This document shows positions 1-7,619 of a stretch of DNA of 24,948 nt, one piece after another. Within the stretch, counting starts at the first letter, position 1. Each line of letters starts with the position of its first letter. The position numbers and the translations under genes were made by a program. The DNA lies in assembly GCA_934488695.1 (NCBI GenBank), contig CAKSSH010000023.1, forward strand, positions 1-24,948, read 5' to 3'. Under the pieces are notes generated by a model, which had not been told where the DNA came from, did no database searches, and saw only the letters and a program-made list of their open reading frames with translations. This stretch comes from an uncultured Oscillospiraceae bacterium (lineage in GTDB: Bacteria > Bacillota > Clostridia > Oscillospirales > Ruminococcaceae).

Positions 1-68
1 AAAACGCGCCGTTGTCTTTCTCTTTCCCAAAAGAGATCCGGATCAAAAAAATCACTATTCTGCAGTAA
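1..68 (+). CDS. 3' end of an unidentified gene (partial)
   Basis: Reading frame 3 is open from the window edge to a TAA at 66-68 and gives 21 C-terminal residues (NAPLSFSFPKEIRIKKITILQ without the first N is the readable tail). A strong terminator starts 10 bases after the stop, which is the main reason to think this is a real gene end. The piece is too short to assign a family. Frame 2 is also open across this stretch but runs through the terminator, so it is less likely. Confidence 0.4.
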   Translation, partial: NAPLSFSFPKEIRIKKITILQ

Positions 69-78
69 CCTGCTCCCT

Positions 79-112
79 CCCCGGCGTAAATTACGGCGCC
101 GGGGATTTTTTT
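79..112 (+). terminator. Rho-independent terminator of the gene entering from the left
   Basis: An 8-bp perfect GC-rich stem (CCCCGGCG at 79-86 with CGCCGGGG at 97-104) has a 10-base loop and is followed by A and seven T (106-112). The T-run lies on the plus-strand side, so it ends plus-strand transcription. Confidence 0.85.
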
Positions 113-382
113 GCATAATAAAGTCTTACCGCCTGCAAGCAACGCCTAAAACGCCCCGGCGTCCCTTCAATTACAAAAATCCGAAGCTGCTCTCGCGGCG
201 CACGACCCGGTCGACAAGCCAGCGGCCTCATACGGATTTTAAGCGTTTTTGCAATTACACAGCCAAAAAACTTTTTAAATACCCTTGTGCAAAAAACTAA
301 GCTTTCCGCAAACGTTAAAAAACTGCCCTTCCCGCAAAAATACTTTCGCGCAGAGCTTTCACCACACTCTGCAAAAGTTCAT
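113..382. other. Intergenic region upstream of spoIIID
   Basis: About 270 bases with no credible gene. The only structure seen is an 8-bp inverted repeat (AAAATCCG at 176-183 and CGGATTTT at 233-240) enclosing a GC-rich 49-base segment, with T-rich sequence after the right arm. The rest is A/T-rich runs. Confidence 0.5.
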
Positions 383-411
383 TCATAAACCCCTGTGTGC
401 GCTCATACAAT
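383..411 (+). promoter_or_regulatory. Sigma-E-type promoter of spoIIID
   Basis: A -35-like TCATAAA (383-389) is followed, after exactly 14 bases, by CATACAAT (404-411). This fits the mother-cell sigma-E consensus (roughly GHATATT, 14 bases, CATACAnT). In Bacillus subtilis spoIIID is transcribed by sigma-E, so sequence and context agree. Transcription should begin near 418, about 20 bases before the start codon. Confidence 0.7.
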
Positions 412-438
412 GAAGTAGTGCTTTTAGGAGTTGATGGT

Positions 439-714
439 ATGAGAGAAACCACGCAGGACAGAGCTGTTCATTTGGGGAAATATATTTTGAAAACCGGAGC
501 GACCGTCCGCGCCGCCGCAAAGGTGTTTTGCATTAGCAAATCCACAGTCCACAAGGATATTACCGAACGGCTGTCGAAAATCGACCCGATTCTGTACCGC
601 TCGGTCAAGGGCGTCATGCAGCGCAATAAATCCGAGCGGCATATCCGCGGCGGCAATGCAACGCGGCAAAAGTACATTCTCCGGCGCCGAATGAAAGAGC
701 ACCCCGAACACTGA
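439..714 (+). CDS. spoIIID: Stage III sporulation transcriptional regulator SpoIIID
   Basis: This 91-residue DNA-binding protein acts in the mother cell, switching genes on or off during the sigma-E stage of sporulation. It matches SpoIIID in length (Bacillus protein about 93 residues) and in signature: a basic helix-turn-helix around residues 22-45 with the stretch SKSTVHKDITERL, then a C-terminal basic region with RHIRGGNATRQKY. The start is ATG 439, eight bases after AGGAG (426-430). An upstream in-frame GTG at 397 would lie over the -10 element and is rejected. The gene stands alone behind a sigma-E-type promoter and converges on the SpoIIQ-like gene. Its last codons form the left arm of the terminator. 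Confidence 0.95.
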   Translation: MRETTQDRAVHLGKYILKTGATVRAAAKVFCISKSTVHKDITERLSKIDPILYRSVKGVMQRNKSERHIRGGNATRQKYILRRRMKEHPEH

Positions 715-731
715 GTTCGGGGTGCTCTTTT
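697..731 (+). terminator. Terminator shared by spoIIID and the converging SpoIIQ-like gene
   Basis: A perfect 13-bp stem (697-709 with 715-727) has a 5-base loop containing the spoIIID stop codon, followed by TTTT. The left arm codes for the last residues of SpoIIID. On the opposite strand the hairpin is followed by CTTTCAT, so it may also work, less well, for the minus-strand gene that stops at 765. Confidence 0.85.
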
Positions 732-764
732 GCCCCTATGCGCCCGAAAACGGCTGAGGGCAGG

Positions 765-1526
765 CTAAAAGGCGGCTGTCAGCACCTGTGCGGGATTGAT
801 GGGCACACCGTCCCGGCGAACGGCAAAATGCAGGTGCGACTCCTCGGACATCTCAATTTTGGCCGTATTGCCGACTGTGCCAAGCACCTGTCCGGACTCA
901 ACCGCCTGACCTTTCTTTACCATCACCTTTTTAGAAAGCGACGAATAGACGCTGACAAGTCCGTTGGGGTGCGCGACCTCCACTGTAGTTCCCCACAAGT
1001 CGTCATCATAAATTTTCAGCACGCTGCCCTCTGCGGCGCTGCGCACCGAGGTTCCGGCTTCGGCGGCCAGATCGATACCGGTATGCAGCCGCCAATCGCC
1101 CATGGTTTTGCTTTTGACCGGTGTATCTCCACTGAAATCATGCAAAACCTTTCCATTGACCGGCAAGATGAACAACAGCTGCTGCGAGTCTTCCTGTCCG
1201 GACGGTGACGGCGAGGAGCCGGAGGAGGCGGACGGTTTGGACGATAATGACGACGCCGCCTGTGATGAGGACGGCGAGGAAGACGCCTGCGGCACATCGG
1301 TCTGTCGGACACTTATCGTTTTTTTTGAGCTGTAACTGCAATTTTCATCATCTCCGCTTAAGCTGATTTGGGAACGATTCTGCGCAATCAGGCTCTGCCG
1401 GATTTTTCCGGTCCCGAGCCAAACGGCTGCACAGGTTGCCACCAGCACAAGAGCCAGGACAAAATATGCGCCGTTTTTGTGCATGAAGCGCCCGAATTTT
1501 CCTTTTTGAACATTGAGTACTTTCAT
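765..1526 (-). CDS. spoIIQ: SpoIIQ-like M23/LytM-family membrane peptidase
   Basis: A 253-residue bitopic protein: short basic cytoplasmic tail, one membrane segment (about residues 20-38), a Ser/Pro/Ala-rich linker (about 78-110), and a C-terminal LytM (peptidase M23) domain (about 118-250). The zinc and catalytic residues are present: H148 and D152 in HTGID, and H231/H233 in HLHF. In clostridia the forespore membrane protein SpoIIQ keeps this site and pairs with SpoIIIAH across the engulfment septum; Bacillus SpoIIQ has lost it. Proximity to spoIIID matches clostridial genomes where the genes are neighbours. The assignment to SpoIIQ rather than another M23 peptidase is inference. ATG 1526 follows AAAGGAG by 7 bases. 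No convincing sigma-F promoter was found upstream. Confidence 0.75.
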   Translation of the reverse strand: MKVLNVQKGKFGRFMHKNGAYFVLALVLVATCAAVWLGTGKIRQSLIAQNRSQISLSGDDENCSYSSKKTISVRQTDVPQASSSPSSSQAASSLSSKPSASSGSSPSPSGQEDSQQLLFILPVNGKVLHDFSGDTPVKSKTMGDWRLHTGIDLAAEAGTSVRSAAEGSVLKIYDDDLWGTTVEVAHPNGLVSVYSSLSKKVMVKKGQAVESGQVLGTVGNTAKIEMSEESHLHFAVRRDGVPINPAQVLTAAF

Positions 1527-1591
1527 AACTGCGCTCCTTTGACGGTTTCATTTTCAGTTTTATTTTAAGCTGAATTTGCGCGTTTATTCAT

Positions 1592-1631
1592 AAAAAAATC
1601 GCCGCTCCTTGCAAATTGCAAAGGGCGGCGA
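1592..1631 (-). terminator. Terminator of the histidine phosphatase gene
   Basis: On the minus strand a stem begins four bases after the stop (TCGCCGC at 1631-1625 pairs with GCGGCGA at 1605-1599, with further partial pairing inside) and is followed by seven T (1598-1592). Confidence 0.8.
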
Positions 1632-1635
1632 GCCA

Positions 1636-2274
1636 CTATTCCTGTTCTGTTTTATCGTGACGCAGCGGCAGGAGGCTATATAGCTCCAGCACGCTTCCCG
1701 ACATCCATAGCTGCGGCGTTGTCGTCACCGTAAAACCACAGCCGTTTTGCGCATTCCATTCATAAAATTCCCGCTTTGGGAAGCAAAGTGAGGACAACAG
1801 CGAGGTGATTACACCGCCGTGCGTAATCAAAACCGCCTCTTCGATTCCCGTTTTCATTAAATACTCTGCCGCACGGGCAAAGCCGGTGTAACAGCGCTGT
1901 GCAAAATCCGCTCCGCTCTCCCCTTGCGGCGGCGCTGCTTTCATTCCGCCCTGTGCCCAGGCCAAAAAATCCGAGTCGCTTTTCAGCTGTGCATAGCTTT
2001 TTCCTTCAAAAATACCGAAATCACACTCCGCAAGCTCATCCAGCTGCTGATAGCTCTGCCCGGGATACAAGGTATACGCCGTCTGAATACAGCGCAGCAT
2101 GGGACTTGTGAAAATAACGTCGGCCTCCGGATACCAAAACTGCCGGCGCATCTCCTGCAGCTCCCGAACGCCCTCCTCCGAAAGCGGCGCATCGGTCCGT
2201 CGCCCGATATATCGCCCGGCATATGCCGGGCCCAGCCGTCCGTGGCGTATCAAATGGATTTTATATGTTTTCAT
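1636..2274 (-). CDS. Histidine phosphatase family protein (phosphoglycerate mutase/CobC-like)
   Basis: A 212-residue cytosolic phosphatase of the histidine phosphatase superfamily, which passes phosphate through a phospho-histidine. The catalytic RHG motif is at residues 10-12, the acid/base region is in the stretch CDFGIFEGKSYAQL (about 84-97), and the second histidine is in ITHGGV (about 150). Length and the FGIFEG segment resemble alpha-ribazole phosphatase (CobC) and broad-specificity phosphatases of the PhoE type. No cobalamin genes are nearby, so the substrate is open. It is a single-gene unit with its own sigma-A promoter, diverging from the XRE regulator, and its own terminator. Confidence 0.85.
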   Translation of the reverse strand: MKTYKIHLIRHGRLGPAYAGRYIGRRTDAPLSEEGVRELQEMRRQFWYPEADVIFTSPMLRCIQTAYTLYPGQSYQQLDELAECDFGIFEGKSYAQLKSDSDFLAWAQGGMKAAPPQGESGADFAQRCYTGFARAAEYLMKTGIEEAVLITHGGVITSLLSSLCFPKREFYEWNAQNGCGFTVTTTPQLWMSGSVLELYSLLPLRHDKTEQE

Positions 2275-2304
2275 GTCGTCACCGCATTTCCTGTTGCTAA
2301 TAAC

Positions 2305-2333
2305 AGTATAACGGTTTTAACGCCCGGATTCAA
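2305..2333 (-). promoter_or_regulatory. Sigma-A promoter of the histidine phosphatase gene
   Basis: Read on the minus strand: TTGAAT (2333-2328), a 17-base spacer, and TATACT (2310-2305), about 30 bases upstream of the start codon. Confidence 0.75.
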
Positions 2334-2366
2334 GTATATTTTTTTGGACTTTTTTCGACTTTATTC

Positions 2367-2395
2367 TTTACAAATTGTATAAATTGAGCTATAAT
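2367..2395 (+). promoter_or_regulatory. Sigma-A promoter of the XRE-type regulator
   Basis: TTTACA (2367-2372), a 17-base spacer, and a perfect TATAAT (2390-2395). It lies back to back with the phosphatase promoter, with the two -35 elements about 34 bases apart. Confidence 0.85.
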
Positions 2396-2441
2396 GATTT
2401 TTACACCTTTTAATTTTAACGTCGGAGGTATTGCAAGGGCC

Positions 2442-3125
2442 ATGAGCAACTCAAGCTTCTCCAGAATGATCACCCTGCTTCGTAAAGAGAAAAAAATCAC
2501 ACAGAAAAAAGCCGCCTCCGATCTCGGGATATCTCAGGCTCTGCTCTCGCATTATGAAAAAGGGATCCGCGAATGCGGCCTAAATTTTCTGGTTCGTTGT
2601 GCGGATTATTATGATGTTTCCTGTGATTATCTGCTCGGTCGCTCGCCGGAGCCATCCGGTCAAACGCTGACGGTAGAGGAAATCCCGGCGCCGGACAAGC
2701 TCGCATCCGATCATCGGATGAACGGCTCTATTTTGGCCACCCTCAACAAAAAATTGATTTCCAACTCCCTGAATGTTCTTTACGACTTGTTGGTGCGCTC
2801 CGGCAACAACGAACTTTTGCAGCTAACCTCTGACTGCTTGTTTTTGCAAATTTACACCCTGTTTCGTTCCCTGTATGAAACGGGCGGACACAATAACAGC
2901 GAGCTCTTCGGCATCTCGCAAGAGCTTTACCGAGAACTGGTGCCGGCAGCCATGCTGCGCGATCAGGCCTATTTAAACGCGCAATTTCACAATAAAAATG
3001 CCGTCAACACAGAACGGCTGGCTCTATCCTCCGAAACCCTGGCACGCAATTACCCGCTTTTTGCCTCCTCCCTGCTCAATCTTTTGAAAAACGCCGAGCT
3101 TTCTTTAAACAGCTTGACAAAATAG
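2442..3125 (+). CDS. XRE-family helix-turn-helix transcriptional regulator
   Basis: A 227-residue protein with an N-terminal Cro/CI-type helix-turn-helix (about residues 8-66, including ITQKKAASDLGISQALLSHY and the usual CDYLLGRS end). A mostly helical C-terminal region of about 150 residues has no motif I recognise. The start chosen is ATG 2442; GGAGGT at 2424-2429 lies 12 bases upstream, slightly far but the best available. An in-frame ATG at 2394 is rejected because it sits inside the -10 hexamer. Target genes are unknown. The divergent phosphatase is the only neighbour it could control locally. A good terminator follows. Confidence 0.85.
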   Translation: MSNSSFSRMITLLRKEKKITQKKAASDLGISQALLSHYEKGIRECGLNFLVRCADYYDVSCDYLLGRSPEPSGQTLTVEEIPAPDKLASDHRMNGSILATLNKKLISNSLNVLYDLLVRSGNNELLQLTSDCLFLQIYTLFRSLYETGGHNNSELFGISQELYRELVPAAMLRDQAYLNAQFHNKNAVNTERLALSSETLARNYPLFASSLLNLLKNAELSLNSLTK

Positions 3126-3165
3126 TCCTGCCGCCGTTGTCGTTGCGTTCCCGAGAGCGGATTTT

Positions 3166-3192
3166 GCGCTTTGCTTTGCAAAGCGCTTTTTT
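3166..3192 (+). terminator. Terminator of the XRE-type regulator
   Basis: A perfect 9-bp stem (GCGCTTTGC at 3166-3174 with GCAAAGCGC at 3178-3186) has a TTT loop and six following T (3187-3192). Confidence 0.9.
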
Positions 3193-3300
3193 GTATGCCA
3201 AAACACCTGCGGGAAACGAATATAAACTACCCCGCCGCCTCTAATTCGGCGCAGGGGGCATATCCTGCATTTTCATGCCCGTATACCGCAACCGCGGCCG

Positions 3301-4140
3301 CTATAAAAGCTTCTTAAACCCCTCACCAAGCACCTCTCGGGCATCCTGGATAACCGTAAATGCCGCCGAGTCCAGCCGGCGCAGCCTTTGCAGCAGCCGG
3401 GGCAACTGTTTTGGCGACACCACGCACAGCAGCATACGGCAGCTTTTCCCGGAATACATCCCGATACAGGGAATCGCGCTGACCCCGCGTTCAAACTCCC
3501 GTAAAACAAAATCAGCAATACAATCCGCTTTCTCCGAGAAAATATAAACGGTTTTTGCGCGATCCCCGAAGGTCAACACCTTATCGGCAACAAATGAAGA
3601 AGTGATCAGCGCAAAAACCGAATAAGCCGTTACGGTAAAGCTTCGGAAAAACAATCCTGCTGCTGAAACCACCGAAAAATCAATCAAAAAGATCAAAAAC
3701 GCCACCGGAATATGCGGAAAGTAACGTTTCAATATCAGACCGGCAAAATCGCTGCCGCCGGTGGACGCGTCCTGTCGTACACACAAGCCGACCCCTGCTC
3801 CTATCAGTGCGCCGCCGCACAGCGCTGCAACCGGCAAGTCCTTTTGATACGCAGGCAAAAATTGTGTCAGCTCTAAAAACGCGGACAAATAGCCGGCACC
3901 GAGCGCCGCGCGCAGAACAGAGCGTCCGCCGAGACATCGGTATCCCAGCAAAAAAAGCGCACCGTTAAGCAGCAAATTGCTCGCCGACAGCCGAAGCCCA
4001 AACAAGTACAGCAGCACCGTTCCGACAGAAGAAACGCCGCCCGCAGACAGCCTGTTGGGCGTTAAAAACATCTGTAGCCCGACCGCAATCAGCAACGCCC
4101 CTGCGGCCAAAAAAGCCTGTTCCCTTCCACGTCTTTTCAT
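3301..4140 (-). CDS. YitT family membrane protein with C-terminal DUF2179
   Basis: A 279-residue integral membrane protein. The N-terminal YitT_membrane region (about residues 10-190) has five to six hydrophobic segments and the family-typical stretch DASTGGSDFAGLILKRYF near residue 125. The C-terminal soluble DUF2179 (about 195-275) contains the usual segments around VYIFSEKADCIADFVL and RGVSAIPCIGMYSGK. The function of the family is not established. ATG 4140 is chosen because AAAGGTGG lies 8 bases upstream; the in-frame GTG at 4152 is almost on top of that site. It is flanked on the right by the terminator of the glycosyltransferase cassette, so it appears to be a separate unit; no clear promoter was seen in 4141-4284. 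Confidence 0.88.
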   Translation of the reverse strand: MKRRGREQAFLAAGALLIAVGLQMFLTPNRLSAGGVSSVGTVLLYLFGLRLSASNLLLNGALFLLGYRCLGGRSVLRAALGAGYLSAFLELTQFLPAYQKDLPVAALCGGALIGAGVGLCVRQDASTGGSDFAGLILKRYFPHIPVAFLIFLIDFSVVSAAGLFFRSFTVTAYSVFALITSSFVADKVLTFGDRAKTVYIFSEKADCIADFVLREFERGVSAIPCIGMYSGKSCRMLLCVVSPKQLPRLLQRLRRLDSAAFTVIQDAREVLGEGFKKLL

Positions 4141-4284
4141 TTTGCCCGCCACCTTTCTTTATTAGGATGAGCCTTTCGCAGCCCTTCATGCCGTCGACTG
4201 CAAAAAACATCCGCTGTTTCGGCCGGACCGTTTTTCGCAATGCTTTCGGCGCCGATTTTATAAAGCGTGCGTGCACTGCCGGCC

Positions 4285-4316
4285 AAAAAAAACGCCGAGA
4301 GTGAAAACCCTCGGCG
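4285..4316 (-). terminator. Terminator of the GtrA/glycosyltransferase cassette
   Basis: On the minus strand CGCCGAG (4316-4310) pairs with CTCGGCG (4299-4293) and is followed by eight T (4292-4285). It lies 21 bases past the GtrA stop. Confidence 0.88.
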
Positions 4317-4337
4317 AATGCGTTTTTCCGGCATATT

Positions 4338-4808
4338 TTAAAGTGTTTTTTTGTTTTGAGAAGAAAAAACCATAAATTTGCTCAGTACATAGTTGAGCAC
4401 AACAACGACGATACTGATAATGATTTTGGAAAGCCCTCCCTTGATCCCGAAAATGCTCTGGTTTAGTCCCAGCTGCACACAAAGCGGCACCATCACAATT
4501 TCAAGCAGCCCGGTTGCGGCACGGGATGCTATAAACTTTGTAAATTCCGGAAGAATTGTTTCCGCTTTCCAGCTATGGCTGTTAAAGACCCAAAGTTTGT
4601 TCGTAACAAAAGCAAACAAGACCGCACAAACCCATGACAGAAAATTGGCAACGGCAATGGCATACCGCACCTCCAGACGAACGGGGCCAGACAGCAGCTT
4701 AACAAAAAGCGCATAGGAGCCCCAGCTCACCACGGTTGTCATGACGCCCCAAAAAAGATAGCTTATCAGCTCACGATTCTTTTTCAGGAAGGCGATGATT
4801 TTTTCCAT
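4338..4808 (-). CDS. GtrA family membrane protein
   Basis: A 156-residue protein with four predicted membrane helices (about 15-37, 44-70, 95-115, 122-148) and GtrA family hallmarks: LISYLFWGVMTTVVSWGSYA near the N-terminus, and the pair NKLWVF / LSKFMVF after the second and last helices. GtrA proteins are thought to flip polyprenyl-phosphate-linked sugars or to assist the glycosyltransferases that use them. This is the last gene of the cassette. Its ATG 4808 lies 38 bases inside the end of the DUF2304 gene, with GAGGGA 8 bases upstream, so translation is probably coupled. Confidence 0.88.
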   Translation of the reverse strand: MEKIIAFLKKNRELISYLFWGVMTTVVSWGSYALFVKLLSGPVRLEVRYAIAVANFLSWVCAVLFAFVTNKLWVFNSHSWKAETILPEFTKFIASRAATGLLEIVMVPLCVQLGLNQSIFGIKGGLSKIIISIVVVVLNYVLSKFMVFSSQNKKTL

Positions 4809-5151
4809 GTTCTAAATCCCTCACTCGTTTTTCGCAGTGCGCAAATTTTTGCGCCAGCATTCTGATTTGCGTATTCATGTTGGATATGATCGACGTCATG
4901 GAAATCAAAATTATAAGCAGCAAGAACAAAAGAGCGGCAAACAAGCCGTTTGTCGGCTCTATAATCCCGATAGACCCCATGAGAAACATAAACGGCTTCG
5001 GAAACAAGGCAATCAAAAACATGACCACGCCGAGCAAAAGCCACAACAGCGTGTATCGCAGTTGAAGGCGTCTTTTTTTGAGCAGAAAGAAAATCCAGAG
5101 TAAATACAGTATAAGAGCTGTCAGCAGAGTCACTCGAAGTGTCGTATTCAT
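4771..5151 (-). CDS. DUF2304 family membrane protein
   Basis: A 126-residue protein with three hydrophobic helices (about 7-25, 32-58, 68-92) and a charged, probably coiled C-terminal tail. Sequence layout and length fit DUF2304, a small membrane family repeatedly found between a DPM1-like GT2 and GtrA. Its biochemical role is unknown; the context suggests an accessory of sugar-lipid transfer. The start ATG overlaps the stop of the GT2 gene by one base (TAATG) and AGGGAG lies 7 bases upstream. The 3' end overlaps gtrA by 38 bases in another frame. Confidence 0.82.
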   Translation of the reverse strand: MNTTLRVTLLTALILYLLWIFFLLKKRRLQLRYTLLWLLLGVVMFLIALFPKPFMFLMGSIGIIEPTNGLFAALLFLLLIILISMTSIISNMNTQIRMLAQKFAHCEKRVRDLEHGKNHRLPEKES

Positions 5152-5855
5152 TACCGTTCTCCCTTTTTGCTTGACATGCGCGTAATTGCCAGCGCAAGTG
5201 TTACTTTAATCATGTAATAAACGGATTTAAAGCCCGAAATCGAAGATCTGCCGCCGCATCGCTCCTGCATTTGCACCGGGACCTCGCTGATTCGGATGTT
5301 GTGTATCGCCGCCAGCATCAGCGCCTCCGGCTCGGGATAGTCCTGCGCGTAGTCCTCGGCAAACAGCTGAATGCATTTGCGGTTAACAGCACGAAAGCCG
5401 CTGGTAACGTCCAAAACCCGAATTCCGACAAGGGTCTTCAGCCAGCCGCTCAAAAATGATATCCCGACTCGCCGCAGAAAAGAGGACTGAAAACCCTCTT
5501 TGGCAACAAACCGAGAGCCGACCGTAAAATCCGCCTCGCCGGACGCAACCGGCTCTATAATGCTTTTAAGGTAGGACGGGAGGTGCTGCCCGTCGCCGTC
5601 CATCTGCACTGCAATATCATAATCGTTCTCCAAGGCATACATATAGCCGGCCTGCACTCCGCCGCCAATCCCTAAATTGACCGGCAGATCTAAATACGGG
5701 GCCTTGCGTGTATTCAAAATCTCCTTGGTGTTGTCCCCGGAGCAGTCGTTGACAACAATATAATCATACGCCGGATAATGCGTCTCCAGCTCGTCGAGCA
5801 ATCCCCCGATATTTTCCGCCTCGTTATATGCAGGAATAATAATCAATATTTTCAT
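5151..5855 (-). CDS. Glycosyltransferase family 2, dolichol-phosphate-mannose-synthase-like
   Basis: A 234-residue GT2 enzyme. The N-terminus IIIPAYNEAENIGGLL is the classical GT2 opening, VNDCSGDNT (about 35-43) is the nucleotide-binding turn, and MDGDGQH (85-91) holds the DxD metal site. There is no C-terminal membrane pair, so it resembles soluble DPM1-type synthases that move a sugar from a nucleotide donor to polyprenyl phosphate. SGFRAVNRK and the QMQER segment near 197-202 are typical of this subgroup. It starts 12 bases after the GT-C-like gene stop, with GAGGA 6 bases upstream. Donor sugar cannot be read from sequence. Confidence 0.9.
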   Translation of the reverse strand: MKILIIIPAYNEAENIGGLLDELETHYPAYDYIVVNDCSGDNTKEILNTRKAPYLDLPVNLGIGGGVQAGYMYALENDYDIAVQMDGDGQHLPSYLKSIIEPVASGEADFTVGSRFVAKEGFQSSFLRRVGISFLSGWLKTLVGIRVLDVTSGFRAVNRKCIQLFAEDYAQDYPEPEALMLAAIHNIRISEVPVQMQERCGGRSSISGFKSVYYMIKVTLALAITRMSSKKGER

Positions 5856-5867
5856 TATAAATCCTCA

Positions 5868-7619
5868 TCATTCATAAAGCTTATAAGCACTTTCCCCTAA
5901 AGAATATCCGCGTTCCTCCAAAAACCGGTCAACCGCTGCACTCCGGTTTAATAGAACCAAATATTGATGTCGGCCGAGCTCCTGTTTGAAATTTTCGGGT
6001 GTACAGGCCACCACGTTGTTTGTCCAAAACACATATTTAGACAAAAAATAATGATAGTCTTTATCGTCGGCGACGCTGTCACCGACCACAATATAGGATC
6101 CCCCCTCCGGCAGCTGATACCGCGCCTTGATTTGCTCCAGACAGTACCGGTCTGTCTGTTCATAATGATTTTCTTTAACAAACAGTCTTTTGACGTTCGG
6201 CGCTTTTGTGGCAAAAATAACCGCAGCCAACAAGACAAGCAGTATCCGACCGGCATAGGTTGCAACAGCTTTGGGACGTTCTGTTTGCAGCGTGCACAGT
6301 GTGTACAAAACAATACAGCCGACAAGAACGATAAGAACGGTGTACTCATATCGTTCGTAGGATGCCAGAATAATAGCCTCGTCGTAAGGCATCGATACAA
6401 GATACATCACGCTTAGAACCGCCATAAAGCCGAAATATGCCAAAAGGACTGCAACGAAAATCAGCGCCTCGCGGAACACCGAATCGCCGTTTGAAGCCTT
6501 GCGACGATACAAAAAACAAACGCACAGAATCAAGAAAAAAACCGCCAGATAGAGCCATGCATTATTCCAGGAAAAAAAGCGTTTGAAAAAGGCGTTCAGA
6601 ATACCGGAAATCTGCTCTGCGGTTTTTTCACCCAGAACACCGGTGTAATTTTCCACCGAAGCGGTATGCTTGGCAACCATTCCCTGCGGAAAAACATACT
6701 TGACATGCTGCAGCCAAAGATAATAAGTCGCAAACGGGAAAAAGGCATTGATACCGGCCGCTTTAAAGCATTCACCCGTCTTTTTCCGGCCTCGATTTGT
6801 ATACCACAGGATTAAAAACAGAAAAATACAGTTGATAAAAACCATCAAAATACCGCTATTTTTAACGGTAATCAAAAAAATCTGAATCGGCAAACAGCAC
6901 AAGCCCGCTTTCCGGGGCATGTCCCGATAACGTAAAACAACCGCAATTGCCGCAAGCGACAGGACAGACACCAGCGTATCCACCAGAAGCTCGTTAATTA
7001 GAATGTTGGCCACCAAACAAAACAGCGCCCATCCGATAAACACAAGTGCTGAGGAAACATTGAATTTTCGGATAAAGGCTAAGGGCGCAATAACGGCGCT
7101 GATTATTAAAACCGCCTGCGAAAAAACGATCAGGTCATCCCTCGATTTGCCGATAATCTTACATATGAAGTAGATAAAACCGGCGCTCCCGGTAGGATAT
7201 CCCTGGAACATAACGGTCGCAGATTGAAAATTGGGCATACGGTCATTGCGAATCATCTCTTTGACCACGGTAAGCCAATGGCTGAAGCAGTCATACTCAA
7301 TCGGAATCTGCCGATAAAGCCGCAGGGCAAGAAACAGGCCGAATAAGGCATAAATGCCGAGAATCACCGCCGTTCTCCTCAAATCGCTCTTTTCCGTTCT
7401 CTGCCACGGTTTTGCGCAGAAAAACAAAACGATCCCGGCAATCACAATCAAATAAGCGGTCAAGGGCATGATATTCAAAAGCCCCGCGAAAAAAATTACA
7501 GACCCGATGGCAGACAGCACCACGATAGGCGCCAGGGCAATATCCAGCCCTTTTTTATTAAAAAACAAAAAATACCCCAAAAAAGCAAGCCCTAAAAATG
7601 CAGTGCGCAACAAAACCAA
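5868..7619 (-). CDS. Large polytopic membrane protein, GT-C-glycosyltransferase-like
   Basis: A 583-residue protein with about a dozen hydrophobic helices and a soluble C-terminal domain of about 100 residues. The first large external loop (about residues 105-150) contains EYDCFSHW, an acidic residue followed by HW as in GT-C enzymes that use polyprenyl-phosphate sugars. The following GT2, DUF2304 and GtrA genes would make and flip such a donor, which supports the idea. Its exact family is not recognised. The start is TTG 7619: a stop codon precedes it directly in frame and AGAGGGG lies 7 bases upstream. It is the first gene of the cassette behind the promoter at 7811-7839. A likely role is adding a sugar to a wall polymer or exported lipid. 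Confidence 0.65.
   Translation of the reverse strand: MVLLRTAFLGLAFLGYFLFFNKKGLDIALAPIVVLSAIGSVIFFAGLLNIMPLTAYLIVIAGIVLFFCAKPWQRTEKSDLRRTAVILGIYALFGLFLALRLYRQIPIEYDCFSHWLTVVKEMIRNDRMPNFQSATVMFQGYPTGSAGFIYFICKIIGKSRDDLIVFSQAVLIISAVIAPLAFIRKFNVSSALVFIGWALFCLVANILINELLVDTLVSVLSLAAIAVVLRYRDMPRKAGLCCLPIQIFLITVKNSGILMVFINCIFLFLILWYTNRGRKKTGECFKAAGINAFFPFATYYLWLQHVKYVFPQGMVAKHTASVENYTGVLGEKTAEQISGILNAFFKRFFSWNNAWLYLAVFFLILCVCFLYRRKASNGDSVFREALIFVAVLLAYFGFMAVLSVMYLVSMPYDEAIILASYERYEYTVLIVLVGCIVLYTLCTLQTERPKAVATYAGRILLVLLAAVIFATKAPNVKRLFVKENHYEQTDRYCLEQIKARYQLPEGGSYIVVGDSVADDKDYHYFLSKYVFWTNNVVACTPENFKQELGRHQYLVLLNRSAAVDRFLEERGYSLGESAYKLYE

Noticed and set aside
397..438. Upstream GTG start for spoIIID adding 14 residues
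   Set aside because: It overlaps the sigma-E -10 element, and ATG 439 has a proper ribosome binding site and gives the usual SpoIIID length.
738..1208. A 156-codon plus-strand ORF opposite the SpoIIQ-like gene
   Set aside because: It is a shadow of the LytM-domain gene, with no ribosome binding site or recognisable domain.
1527..1590. Sigma-F-type promoter before the SpoIIQ-like gene
   Set aside because: A GAATA-like -35 is present, but no GGnnAnAnT-type -10 is found at the right distance.
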